NCBI GenBank assembly: GCA_023473545.1
Contig: JAMCXO010000007.1
Location: 1-32,374, forward strand
Reading direction: 5' to 3'
DNA from: JAMCTM01 sp023473545
GTDB lineage: Bacteria > Patescibacteriota > Microgenomatia > Levybacterales > UBA12049
DNA: 32,374 nucleotides
Positions 22,686 to 30,201 of the stretch are shown piece after piece. Both the position numbers and the translations under genes were made by a program. The notes under the pieces are model-generated. The model did not search any database. It saw nothing but the letters and a program-made list of their open reading frames with translations, and was not told the origin of the DNA. Every line of letters begins with the position of its first letter. Within the stretch, counting starts at the first letter, position 1.

Positions 22686-23002
22686 TAGTTTTACATATAG
22701 ATACCGCGAGAAGAGAAGAAATTAAGGTTGGGATTGAAATTGACGGAAGGCTTTACGAAAAGAAAATAAAGAATGTAGAATCCCAGGCGGTCCTTCCTCT
22801 TATCCAAAGACTTCTCGAAAGTAAAAAAATAGAATTTAATCAGATAGATAATATAAGGGTAAACACCGGACCGGGTTCCTTTACCGGCCTTAGAGTTGGA
22901 ATTGCAATTGCCAACGCCTTATCCTTTGCCTTGGGTATTCCAATAAATAGCCAAAAGTTGGGCAGGCTGGCAAAACCTGTTTATGTATCCAAGGTTAGAT
23001 GA
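22682..23002 (+). CDS. tsaB: Short TsaB-like protein (N-terminal half only)
   Basis: A 106-residue protein matching the N-terminal ASKHA half of TsaB: VLHIDTA at the start and VNTGPGSFTGLRVGIAIANALSFALGIP, which is diagnostic. TsaB usually has about 220-230 residues and works as a TsaD-binding scaffold. Here the frame ends at TGA (23000-23002) after the helix that pairs with TsaD, and the second half is absent; the next gene begins 14 nt later and is unrelated. Either a reduced TsaB suffices in this lineage or the gene is truncated. It overlaps tsaC by 4 nt. tsaD is not in the window. Confidence 0.85.
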   Translation: MIVLHIDTARREEIKVGIEIDGRLYEKKIKNVESQAVLPLIQRLLESKKIEFNQIDNIRVNTGPGSFTGLRVGIAIANALSFALGIPINSQKLGRLAKPVYVSKVR

Positions 23003-23008
23003 TATACT
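23000..23008 (+). promoter_or_regulatory. Extended -10 promoter of the CAP-domain gene (leaderless)
   Basis: TGATATACT overlaps the tsaB stop codon and ends 8 nt before ATG 23017. No Shine-Dalgarno site is present. Confidence 0.6.
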
Positions 23009-23016
23009 TTTAGCGT

Positions 23017-23889
23017 ATGAGGGCTTTTTTCTGTCATTTTTTTACCCCTCAAAAATCTAATAATCACAGAGCAAAACTCTTGCATAGTTTTAGCCTGTTT
23101 ATTTTCGCCGCGTTTCTTTTTGCCGGGTCATTTTTAATTGATATCGCAAGGGTTCATACCCCGCAAGTTCTGGGAGATTCTATAGATATCTCATCGAACC
23201 AGCTGCTTCTTTTAACCAATAGTAAGCGATTAAAAAATGGTGTTTTGCCTTTGCGTCTCAACGCCCAGCTCGAGGCCGCGGCGGATTCCAAAGCGAAGGA
23301 TATGTTCGCCAAGGATTATTGGGCGCATAACGGGCCCGACGGAGAAACGCCATGGATGTTTATAAAAAAAGCCGGCTATGACTATACTTATGCTGGAGAA
23401 AACTTAGCGCGGGGTTTTACTTCATCGGAGGGCGTAATTAACGCCTGGATGGCAAGCCCCGAACATAGAGCCAATATGCTTTCCGGTAACTATCAGGATG
23501 TAGGTTTTGCTGTTGAGAATGGTACCCTTGGGGGAGAAAGAACGGTTTTGGTTGTCGAGATGTTTGGGGGGAAAGATCTTGGCGTGCCCGCTCTTGGCCA
23601 TAAAGAAAAGTCGGTAGCTTCTGCCAGCAAAAACAACAATCAACCCAGATCCCCGCAAAGGATTATTGCTCAGAGGGTGTTTGTTAGTTCCTTATTCGAT
23701 TCAAAAATTCTAACAAAAAGTATAGTTTTTCTAATCTTGTCTGTGTTTATTGTTGTCCTGTTTTTAGACTTGGTTTTGGCAAGGCGTATGGATATTACTC
23801 GGTTTGTAGGCCATAATATAGATCATATGCTTTTCTTTGGACTTTTGGTTATTATGGTTTTTGTTATTAGCCGGGCGGTAATACTTTAA
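23017..23889 (+). CDS. Membrane protein with extracellular CAP (SCP/YkwD-like) domain
   Basis: A 290-residue protein: an N-terminal membrane segment (about 24-42), a CAP domain (about 60-185) and two C-terminal membrane helices (about 232-252 and 268-288). CAP signatures are YWAHNGPDGETPWMFIKKAGY, YAGENLARGF and INAWMASPEHRANML, which include the conserved His and Glu residues. Bacterial CAP proteins are extracytoplasmic; their biochemical role is poorly known. Three membrane segments fix the domain to the outside of the cell. The stop codon overlaps the next start (TAATG). Confidence 0.88.
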   Translation: MRAFFCHFFTPQKSNNHRAKLLHSFSLFIFAAFLFAGSFLIDIARVHTPQVLGDSIDISSNQLLLLTNSKRLKNGVLPLRLNAQLEAAADSKAKDMFAKDYWAHNGPDGETPWMFIKKAGYDYTYAGENLARGFTSSEGVINAWMASPEHRANMLSGNYQDVGFAVENGTLGGERTVLVVEMFGGKDLGVPALGHKEKSVASASKNNNQPRSPQRIIAQRVFVSSLFDSKILTKSIVFLILSVFIVVLFLDLVLARRMDITRFVGHNIDHMLFFGLLVIMVFVISRAVIL

Positions 23890-24155
23890 TGATAAAAAAA
23901 TATTTAACAGCAGATAGGGCATATTACCTATCGGTATTTTTTATATTGCTCTTGGCCGTTTTGGCTCTTATATATTTTACCGGCAACATTAGGCTTCAGG
24001 GCATTATTGTTATTGGGATTTCATTTATCTATGCTTTTTGGGGAATAATCCATCATTTTATTCATCATGATTTAACCCTTAAAATTGTGGTAGAATATGT
24101 TTTGATCGGAACAGTTGGAATGAGCGCGATGCTCTTTTTATTAAAAGGTTTATGA
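23889..24155 (+). CDS. Small membrane protein, about three helices
   Basis: An 88-residue protein with hydrophobic segments at about 13-31, 36-55 and 66-86. A His-rich cluster (IIHHFIHHD) lies between helices 2 and 3. I do not recognise the family. It overlaps the CAP gene by one base (TAATG) and rmlA by four (ATGA), so it is part of a tightly coupled unit. Coding status is supported by both overlaps. Confidence 0.75.
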   Translation: MIKKYLTADRAYYLSVFFILLLAVLALIYFTGNIRLQGIIVIGISFIYAFWGIIHHFIHHDLTLKIVVEYVLIGTVGMSAMLFLLKGL

Positions 24156-24889
24156 AAGGTGTGATTTTAGCAGGCGGATTGGCAACAAGACTTCGGCCTT
24201 TAACGTGGGTTACAAACAAACATTTATTGCCAATTTATAATAAACCCATGATTTATTACCCCCTTGAGGCTCTTGCCAGTGCCGGTATTAAGGAGGTCTT
24301 GCTTTTGAGTTCCCCCGATCACAGTGGTCATTTTGCCAATTTATTAAAGGGAGGAGAGGATTTTAATATGCGAATCTATTATGGCGTACAAAAAAATCCA
24401 AAGGGGGGAATTGCCGATGGAATTTCATATGCCGAAGAGTTCACCAAAAACGAGAAGATTATTGTCGTTCTGGGAGATAACATTTTTAATGTTGATCTAA
24501 GGTCAACCGTAGATAAATTTAAGAAACAAAGCAGAGGAGCAATCGTTTATGGGGTAAAAATGTCGGGAGACGCAAACCAATATGGCGTGATCGAGATGGA
24601 TAATAGCGGTAAAGTGGTATCCATCGAGGAAAAACCCCAAAATCCCAAGTCGGATATTATTCAAACGGGAATTTATCTGTACGACGAAAGAGTTTTTGAC
24701 TTTATCAGAAAGCTGACACCGTCCGCCAGGGGAGAACTGGAAGTTACGGATTTAAATAATTACTACCTTAAGGAGGGAACACTTAGCTGCGAGCTTTTGG
24801 ATTGGTGGGTGGATGCCGGCACCTCCTTTGATGAGCTTTTGAGGGCTAATAACCTGGTTGCTCAAAAGGTAGGCGCCGGAGAATTATAA
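24152..24889 (+). CDS. rmlA: Glucose-1-phosphate thymidylyltransferase, short form
   Basis: A 245-residue nucleotidyltransferase making dTDP-glucose from dTTP and glucose 1-phosphate. Motifs: GGLATRLRPLTWVTNKHLLPIYNKPM (substrate and nucleotide loop, in two parts), LGDNIF (metal-binding Asp), VSIEEKPQNPKS and QTGIYLYD, and WWVDAGTSFDELLRA. It lacks the last 40-50 residues (the allosteric region) of full-length RmlA (about 290), a common short variant. rmlB follows after 19 nt. A related sugar nucleotidyltransferase is possible, but rmlB next to it supports this call. Confidence 0.9.
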   Translation: MKGVILAGGLATRLRPLTWVTNKHLLPIYNKPMIYYPLEALASAGIKEVLLLSSPDHSGHFANLLKGGEDFNMRIYYGVQKNPKGGIADGISYAEEFTKNEKIIVVLGDNIFNVDLRSTVDKFKKQSRGAIVYGVKMSGDANQYGVIEMDNSGKVVSIEEKPQNPKSDIIQTGIYLYDERVFDFIRKLTPSARGELEVTDLNNYYLKEGTLSCELLDWWVDAGTSFDELLRANNLVAQKVGAGEL

Positions 24890-24908
24890 TTAGCTGAAAT
24901 TCTTTTAT

Positions 24909-25916
24909 ATGAAACTCTTAATAACGGGCGGAGCCGGTTTTATGGGCTCCAATTTTATTCGGTACGTGCTCCAAAAGTATTTGGACTACGCAGTGGTTAA
25001 TATAGACAAACTCACCTATTCTGGAAATTTGGATAATCTAAAAGATGTTGAGAGAAACAGCAGATACCGGTTTGTAAAGGGCGATATCTGCGATAGCAGT
25101 CTGATAGAACACTATATAAAAGATATTGATGTGATTATTAACTACGCGGCAGAAACCCATGTTGACCGTTCAATAATGGATGCGTCTTCATTTGTAAAAA
25201 CAGACGTTGTCGGAACTCAAACATTGCTGGAACTTGCAAGACAATACAAAACTTCCCGTTTTATTCAGATTTCAACAGATGAGGTATTTGGCAGCATAAC
25301 AGAAGGTAAGTTTACCGAAGAATCGCCGTTTATGCCAAATAGTCCGTATGCCGCGTCTAAAGCAGGAGGAGATCTTATCGCGCGTTCCTATGCGCTAACT
25401 TATAATATGCCGATTATTGTTACCCATTCCTGTAATTTTTTTGGCCCCTTTCACTATCCTGAAAAATTTATTCCTCTTACAATCGTCAACCTTTTACAGG
25501 ATAAAAAAGTGCCTTTGTACGGAGACGGATTAAATGTTCGTGAATGGATTTATACCCAAGATCACTGTTTGGCAATCGATTTAATTCTTCATCAAGGTAA
25601 GATTGGCGGGGTCTATAATATTTCTTCGGGCGAAGAATTAAAAAACATTGATGTTCTTAAGTCTATCTTAAAAATTCTTAAAAAAGACGATTCTTATATA
25701 GAATATATTTCCGACAGGCCGGGACACGACAGAAGATATGCCATTGACAGCAGTAAATTAAGAAAGGAATTAGGGTGGGTTCCAAAATATGGATTTTTCG
25801 ATGCCCTGGAGAAAACGATACAATGGTTTAAGAATAATGAGTGGTGGTGGATGCCCCTGGTTGAGTCGCCTGATTATAGATCTTATTATAAAAAACAGTA
25901 TGGGAAAGTTTTATGA
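24909..25916 (+). CDS. rmlB: dTDP-glucose 4,6-dehydratase
   Basis: A 335-residue extended short-chain dehydrogenase. It makes dTDP-4-keto-6-deoxyglucose from dTDP-glucose. NAD-binding GGAGFMGSNF (8-17), NYAAETHVDRS, the STDEVFG catalytic Thr-Asp-Glu group and YAASK (Tyr, Lys) are all present, as is CNFFGPFHYPEKFIP. TATAAT at 24885-24890, overlapping the rmlA stop, could give a short-leader transcript in addition to read-through. It overlaps the next gene by 4 nt. Confidence 0.95.
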   Translation: MKLLITGGAGFMGSNFIRYVLQKYLDYAVVNIDKLTYSGNLDNLKDVERNSRYRFVKGDICDSSLIEHYIKDIDVIINYAAETHVDRSIMDASSFVKTDVVGTQTLLELARQYKTSRFIQISTDEVFGSITEGKFTEESPFMPNSPYAASKAGGDLIARSYALTYNMPIIVTHSCNFFGPFHYPEKFIPLTIVNLLQDKKVPLYGDGLNVREWIYTQDHCLAIDLILHQGKIGGVYNISSGEELKNIDVLKSILKILKKDDSYIEYISDRPGHDRRYAIDSSKLRKELGWVPKYGFFDALEKTIQWFKNNEWWWMPLVESPDYRSYYKKQYGKVL

Positions 25917-26833
25917 AGATTTTCGGTACCGGATTAAAAGGCATGGTTGGGTCAAGAATCACTGAACTTTTGGGTAAGGAGCATCAATTCGAGATTTCCG
26001 ACGTAGATATAACAGACAGGGACGCGATTATAAAAAAAATTTCGGAATCAAAGGCTTCAACTATTCTTCATTTAGCGGCTAAGATAGATGTTGATTCGTG
26101 CGAAAAAGACGAAGAGGCCGATAGGGAAAAATATTTTATTAAGAATATACCGATATACCAATATATTTATAGTAAGAGCGGGAAGAGCGCGTGGGAGGTC
26201 AATGTCATCGGAACAAAAAACGTGACAGATGCCTGTCGGGAAACCAACAAGAAACTCATTTATATATCAACAGATTTTGTGTTCGACGGCGCAAATTTGC
26301 CTGAAGGCGGATACACGGAAAAAAGTACTCCAAATCCTATTAACTGGTATGCCGCGACTAAATACGAGGCCGAAAAAATCGTGCGGTCTTCCGGACTTTC
26401 TTGCATAATTGCCAGGATAGCTTATCCTTATAGAGCGGATTTTAAAAGAGGTGATTTTGCCCGCAAAATTCTATCTCTTCTTAGAGCCGGTGAAAGGGTA
26501 GTTGCCGTAGGGGATCAGATTATAACCCCGACATTTATAGATGATATCGCCAAGGCATTAGATGTTCTTATTAAAAATAACGCACGTGGAATTTATCATC
26601 TAACAGGCAGTCAGTTTGTTGACCCGTATGGGGCAGCAGTTAATATCGCAAAAACATTTGATCTCGATAGCTCACTAATTTTAAAAACAACACTTGAGGA
26701 ATACTTTAAAAACCGCGCGCCACGGCCTTTTAATCTTTCCATGAATAACAGTAAAATACAAAATTTAGGGGTTCGCATGAAGGGTTTTAGCGAAGGCTTG
26801 GCAGAAATTAAACGCCAATCAACATCTTGTTAA
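25913..26833 (+). CDS. rmlD: dTDP-4-keto-6-deoxysugar reductase, RmlD-like
   Basis: A 306-residue NAD(P)-dependent short-chain reductase of the RmlD group: N-terminal GTGLKGMVGSR, HLAAKIDVDSCE, ISTDFVFDG and the YAATK catalytic pair. RmlD reduces dTDP-4-keto-rhamnose to dTDP-L-rhamnose. An insertion of about 20 residues follows DSCE (DREKYFIKNIPIYQYIY). No rmlC epimerase lies in the cluster, so the product could be another dTDP-6-deoxyhexose, or rmlC may be elsewhere. The gene overlaps rmlB by 4 nt and ends 2 nt before the dispersed palindrome. Confidence 0.8.
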   Translation: MKIFGTGLKGMVGSRITELLGKEHQFEISDVDITDRDAIIKKISESKASTILHLAAKIDVDSCEKDEEADREKYFIKNIPIYQYIYSKSGKSAWEVNVIGTKNVTDACRETNKKLIYISTDFVFDGANLPEGGYTEKSTPNPINWYAATKYEAEKIVRSSGLSCIIARIAYPYRADFKRGDFARKILSLLRAGERVVAVGDQIITPTFIDDIAKALDVLIKNNARGIYHLTGSQFVDPYGAAVNIAKTFDLDSSLILKTTLEEYFKNRAPRPFNLSMNNSKIQNLGVRMKGFSEGLAEIKRQSTSC

Positions 26834-26835
26834 CC

Positions 26836-26876
26836 GAGTTCCCACCTTCCAGGTGGGAACTCAAAGGTGGGGACTC
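26836..26876. repeat. Inverted repeat, copy 2 of dispersed palindrome, with extra half-copy
   Basis: GAGTTCCCACCT (26836-26847), loop TCC, AGGTGGGAACTC (26851-26862), identical to the core at 560-586. It is followed after AA by AGGTGGGGACTC (26865-26876), a third arm with one mismatch. The extra arm could compete with the first right arm. Lies between the rmlD-like gene and ugd. Confidence 0.85.
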
Positions 26877-26904
26877 ACCGCGGCTTTTGTTTTTCCGATA
26901 GGCA

Positions 26905-26913
26905 TGGTACAAT
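26905..26913 (+). promoter_or_regulatory. Extended -10 promoter of ugd (leaderless)
   Basis: TGGTACAAT ends 7 nt before the ATG at 26921. It supports that start over an upstream in-frame GTG (26867), which lies inside the palindromic repeat. Confidence 0.6.
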
Positions 26914-26920
26914 TAAAAAT

Positions 26921-28213
26921 ATGACAATAACCTTTATCGGCCATGGATATGTTGGTTTGGTCTCCGCCTCCATTTTTGCGGATTTAGGCAACAAGGTTTG
27001 GGTTGTCGGCCACACGAAAGAAAAGATAGAGAATTTAAAAAAGGGAATACTGCCCATTTATGAGCCTGGCCTCGAAGAAATTGTCAAAAGAAACGTTAAG
27101 GCAGAAAGATTGTTGTTTACGCTCGATTATTCAGAGTCCGTTCCTGCCTCCGATGTTATTTTTATAGCCGTTGGTACACCTCCTAAGCAGAATGGAGAGG
27201 CTGATTTATCCGTTGTCTTTGAGGTTGCGGAAAAAATAGCCGTACATTTGAGCGGCTACAGCGTGGTTGCAACCAAGAGCACGGTTCCCGTTGGAACGAA
27301 CAGAAAGATAAAAGCAATAATAGAAAAGTTTAAGAAAGAAAAGGCAACATACGATATTGCATCTGTGCCGGAATTTTTAAGAGAGGGACAGGCAATAGCG
27401 GATACCCTGCATCCGGATCGGATTGTTATTGGTTCAGAATCTAAAAAGGCAAGAGATATATTAAAAGAGCTTCATAAGAGCATAGATGGAAATTTTGTTT
27501 TGTCTAATATTGAAACCGCGGAGATGATTAAATACGCGTCTAATGCCTTTCTTGCTACTAAAATTTCTTTTGCCAATGCCATAGCAGCCCTTTGCGAAAA
27601 AACAGGGGCTAATGCCCTGGACGTGCTTCGTGCTGTTGGTCTTGATAAGCGGGCGGGATCTGCTTTCCTTGACTGCGGGGCAGGCTATGGAGGCAGCTGT
27701 TTTCCTAAGGATGTTAAGGCTTTAATAGCTATAGCAAAAAACGCAGGTTACGACTTTGATCTTCTTAGGGCAGTTGAAAAAATAAACATGGATGCCAGAA
27801 AAGGGATTATTGAGAAGGCAAGGATTCTGGCGGGAGGGAGTTTTAATAAAAAGAGAATAGGTGTTTTGGGGCTCTCATTTAAGCCGGATACCGATGACAT
27901 GCGAGACGCCCCCTCAATTACCGTAATCAATGCTTTACTCGAGGAAAAAGCACAGATAAAAGCCTATGACCCGATCGCCATGGACAACGCAAAAAAAATA
28001 ATTAAGGGTATTCGTTTAGAAAATAATCCTTATGATGTAGCAAAAAATTCGGATCTTATCATACTGATGACGCAGTGGAATGAGTTTAGACAATTAGATC
28101 TTGAGAGAATCAAAAAAGAAATGAGGACTCCGATCATCCTCGACGCCCGGAACATGTATAACGGCGGCAATCTTAAAAGTCTCGGCTTTACCTACCAAGG
28201 CGTTGGTCATTAG
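26921..28213 (+). CDS. ugd: UDP-glucose 6-dehydrogenase
   Basis: A 430-residue enzyme oxidising UDP-glucose to UDP-glucuronate with two NAD+. GHGYVGLV near the N-terminus binds NAD; VGTPPKQNGEADLS, TKSTVPVGT and PEFLREG are typical; the catalytic Cys260 lies in YGGSCFPKD; and GLSFKPDTDDMRDAPS starts the C-terminal UDP-binding domain. The start is ATG 26921; upstream in-frame codons fall in the palindrome and promoter. UDP-glucuronate is the substrate of the decarboxylase encoded at 30202-31161. Confidence 0.94.
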   Translation: MTITFIGHGYVGLVSASIFADLGNKVWVVGHTKEKIENLKKGILPIYEPGLEEIVKRNVKAERLLFTLDYSESVPASDVIFIAVGTPPKQNGEADLSVVFEVAEKIAVHLSGYSVVATKSTVPVGTNRKIKAIIEKFKKEKATYDIASVPEFLREGQAIADTLHPDRIVIGSESKKARDILKELHKSIDGNFVLSNIETAEMIKYASNAFLATKISFANAIAALCEKTGANALDVLRAVGLDKRAGSAFLDCGAGYGGSCFPKDVKALIAIAKNAGYDFDLLRAVEKINMDARKGIIEKARILAGGSFNKKRIGVLGLSFKPDTDDMRDAPSITVINALLEEKAQIKAYDPIAMDNAKKIIKGIRLENNPYDVAKNSDLIILMTQWNEFRQLDLERIKKEMRTPIILDARNMYNGGNLKSLGFTYQGVGH

Positions 28214-28215
28214 CT

Positions 28216-29178
28216 ATGAAAAAAAGAGTCCTGATTACAGGCATTTCCGGATTTGCCGGATCTTATCTTGCCGAATTCCTCAATAAATCGAATCAGTATG
28301 AAATAAGCGGTACATATCTTGATGAAAAAAGTCTGGTTAACCTGAACTTTATGAAAGATAAAGTAACATTGCATCAGATTGACTTGCTCGATAAAGAATC
28401 ACTGACAGATCTAATCGAGAAAACTAAGCCTGACTATATTTTTCATCTGGCCGCTTTAAGCTCGCCTTCCTATAGTTTTACCGACCCTTTGGCAGTCATA
28501 ACTAATAATATTAACGCCCAGATTAATCTATTTGAGACATTAAGAAAATCCGGTTTATCGGAAACTCGGGTACTGGTTGTATCCTCGGCAGATATTTACG
28601 GGGACATTGCCGAGAGTAAGCTTCCTATTGACGAAAATACGCAATTGAGACCCACCAGTCCTTACGCGGTTTCTAAGTTGTCGCAGGATTTTTTAGGCTT
28701 AGCATATTTTCTGTCTTATGGCATGAGAATAATAAGAGTTAGACCTTTTAATCATATTGGTCCGCGCCAGTCTCCGGGCTTTGTCGTTTCATCCATTGCT
28801 AAAAAAATCGCAGAGATAGAGAAAAACAAGATAGAGCCTGTGCTCTATGTTGGTAATACTAAACCAAAGAGGGATTTTACAGATGTTAGGGATATAGTAA
28901 AAGCCTACGGCCTAATAATGGAGAGGGGCATGGTTGGGGATGTTTATAATATAGGTTCGGACCGGTCGTATAAAATTTCAGACATTATAAATATGATGCT
29001 TGCTCTTTCGGGCAAAAAAATTTCTGTAAAAACGGATCCGTCCCTTGTCCGACTAGGTGATCCTCCAAATCTTATCTGCAACAGTAAAAAGATTAGAAAA
29101 ATAACTTTATGGCAGCCGGAGATTGCCATTGAGAAAAGCCTTAGAGACACCCTGGATTATTGGAGAGGGATAGTATAG
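28216..29178 (+). CDS. rmd: GDP-4-keto-6-deoxy-D-mannose reductase-like
   Basis: A 320-residue extended short-chain dehydrogenase: GISGFAGSYL (NAD(P) loop), HLAALSSP, SSADIYG, and the YAVSK catalytic pair. RPFNHIGPRQSPGFVVSSIAKKIAEIEK followed by VGNTKPKRDFTDVRDIVKAY closely fits the RMD family, which yields GDP-D-rhamnose from the Gmd product; gmd is the next gene. A different 4-reductase or epimerase specificity is possible. The start lies 2 nt after the ugd stop codon. Confidence 0.82.
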   Translation: MKKRVLITGISGFAGSYLAEFLNKSNQYEISGTYLDEKSLVNLNFMKDKVTLHQIDLLDKESLTDLIEKTKPDYIFHLAALSSPSYSFTDPLAVITNNINAQINLFETLRKSGLSETRVLVVSSADIYGDIAESKLPIDENTQLRPTSPYAVSKLSQDFLGLAYFLSYGMRIIRVRPFNHIGPRQSPGFVVSSIAKKIAEIEKNKIEPVLYVGNTKPKRDFTDVRDIVKAYGLIMERGMVGDVYNIGSDRSYKISDIINMMLALSGKKISVKTDPSLVRLGDPPNLICNSKKIRKITLWQPEIAIEKSLRDTLDYWRGIV

Positions 29179-29209
29179 AATGGAGACAAGGAGTTAAGGA
29201 TTAAAAATT

Positions 29210-30193
29210 ATGAAAAGCGCTTTAATTACAGGAATAACAGGCCAAGATGGGTCATATCTGGCAGAACTTTTGTTAGAAAAAGGTTATAAAGTATACGGCT
29301 TAACCAGAAGAACAAGCACTGTTAATAACGAGAGGATAAAGCACATACAGGATAAGATAGAGCTGGTGCAGGGGGATTTATTGGATCAGGGTTCTTTATC
29401 CTCCGCGCTTTTGGAGGCAGAGCCTGACGAGGTGTATAATTTGGCAGCGCAGTCATTTGTCAAAACATCCTGGAATCAGCCGGTTCTAACAGGTGAATTT
29501 ACCGCGCTTGGTGTTACCAGAATGCTTGAGGCAATCCGGGCCGTGAATCCTAAGATTAAGTTTTACCAAGCCTCTTCCTCCGAAATGTTCGGCAAGGTTA
29601 CGGAAACACCCCAAAAAGAAACCACCCGTTTTTATCCCAGAAGCCCGTATGGGGTGGCAAAAACTTACGGGCATTATATAACTGTTAATTATAGGGAAAG
29701 CTATAATTTATTTGCCTGTTCCGGGATTCTTTTTAATCACGAATCCCCCCGCCGGGGCCTTGAGTTTGTTACCAGGAAGATTAGCCGCGCCGCGGCAATG
29801 ATTAGTCTTGGCAAAAAAATGAAGCTTGTACTTGGCGCGCTTGAACCCAAAAGAGACTGGGGCTACGCGCCGGACTATACGGAGGCAATGTGGCTGATGC
29901 TGCAGCAGGAGAGGCCTGATGATTACGTTATCGCGACAGGCGAAAACCATAGTGTTAAAGAATTTGTGGAAAATGCCTTTGAAACAGCCGGGATTAAAAA
30001 TTGGCAGGATTTTGTAGTAAGCAATACACCTGAACACATGCGTCCCGCAGACGTGGATTATCTGGTTGGTGACTATACCAAGGCAAAAAACAAGTTGAGA
30101 TGGAAGCCGAAAACAAGTTTTAGGGATTTGGTTAGGATAATGGTTAAAGCAGATTTAGAATCTATAAAAAAGGAAAATATTAGTCTTAAATAA
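29210..30193 (+). CDS. gmd: GDP-mannose 4,6-dehydratase
   Basis: A 327-residue enzyme converting GDP-mannose to GDP-4-keto-6-deoxymannose. GITGQDGSYLAELLLEKGY, then GLTRRTST (NADP site), NLAAQSFVKTSW, SSSEMFGKV, YPRSPYGVAK (catalytic Tyr and Lys), GILFNHESPRRGLEFVTRKI and RDWGYAPDY are diagnostic of Gmd. With the upstream RMD-like gene it would supply GDP-D-rhamnose, or GDP-L-fucose if a fucose synthase exists elsewhere. AAGGAG about 15 nt before the ATG is too distant to be a good Shine-Dalgarno site. Confidence 0.95.
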   Translation: MKSALITGITGQDGSYLAELLLEKGYKVYGLTRRTSTVNNERIKHIQDKIELVQGDLLDQGSLSSALLEAEPDEVYNLAAQSFVKTSWNQPVLTGEFTALGVTRMLEAIRAVNPKIKFYQASSSEMFGKVTETPQKETTRFYPRSPYGVAKTYGHYITVNYRESYNLFACSGILFNHESPRRGLEFVTRKISRAAAMISLGKKMKLVLGALEPKRDWGYAPDYTEAMWLMLQQERPDDYVIATGENHSVKEFVENAFETAGIKNWQDFVVSNTPEHMRPADVDYLVGDYTKAKNKLRWKPKTSFRDLVRIMVKADLESIKKENISLK

Positions 30194-30201
30194 CTCAATG
30201 T

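Noticed and set aside
26867..26920. Upstream GTG start for ugd
   Set aside because: It lies within the third arm of the palindrome, and the family N-terminus (TFIGHGYVGLV) begins at ATG 26921, which has a promoter 7 nt before it.
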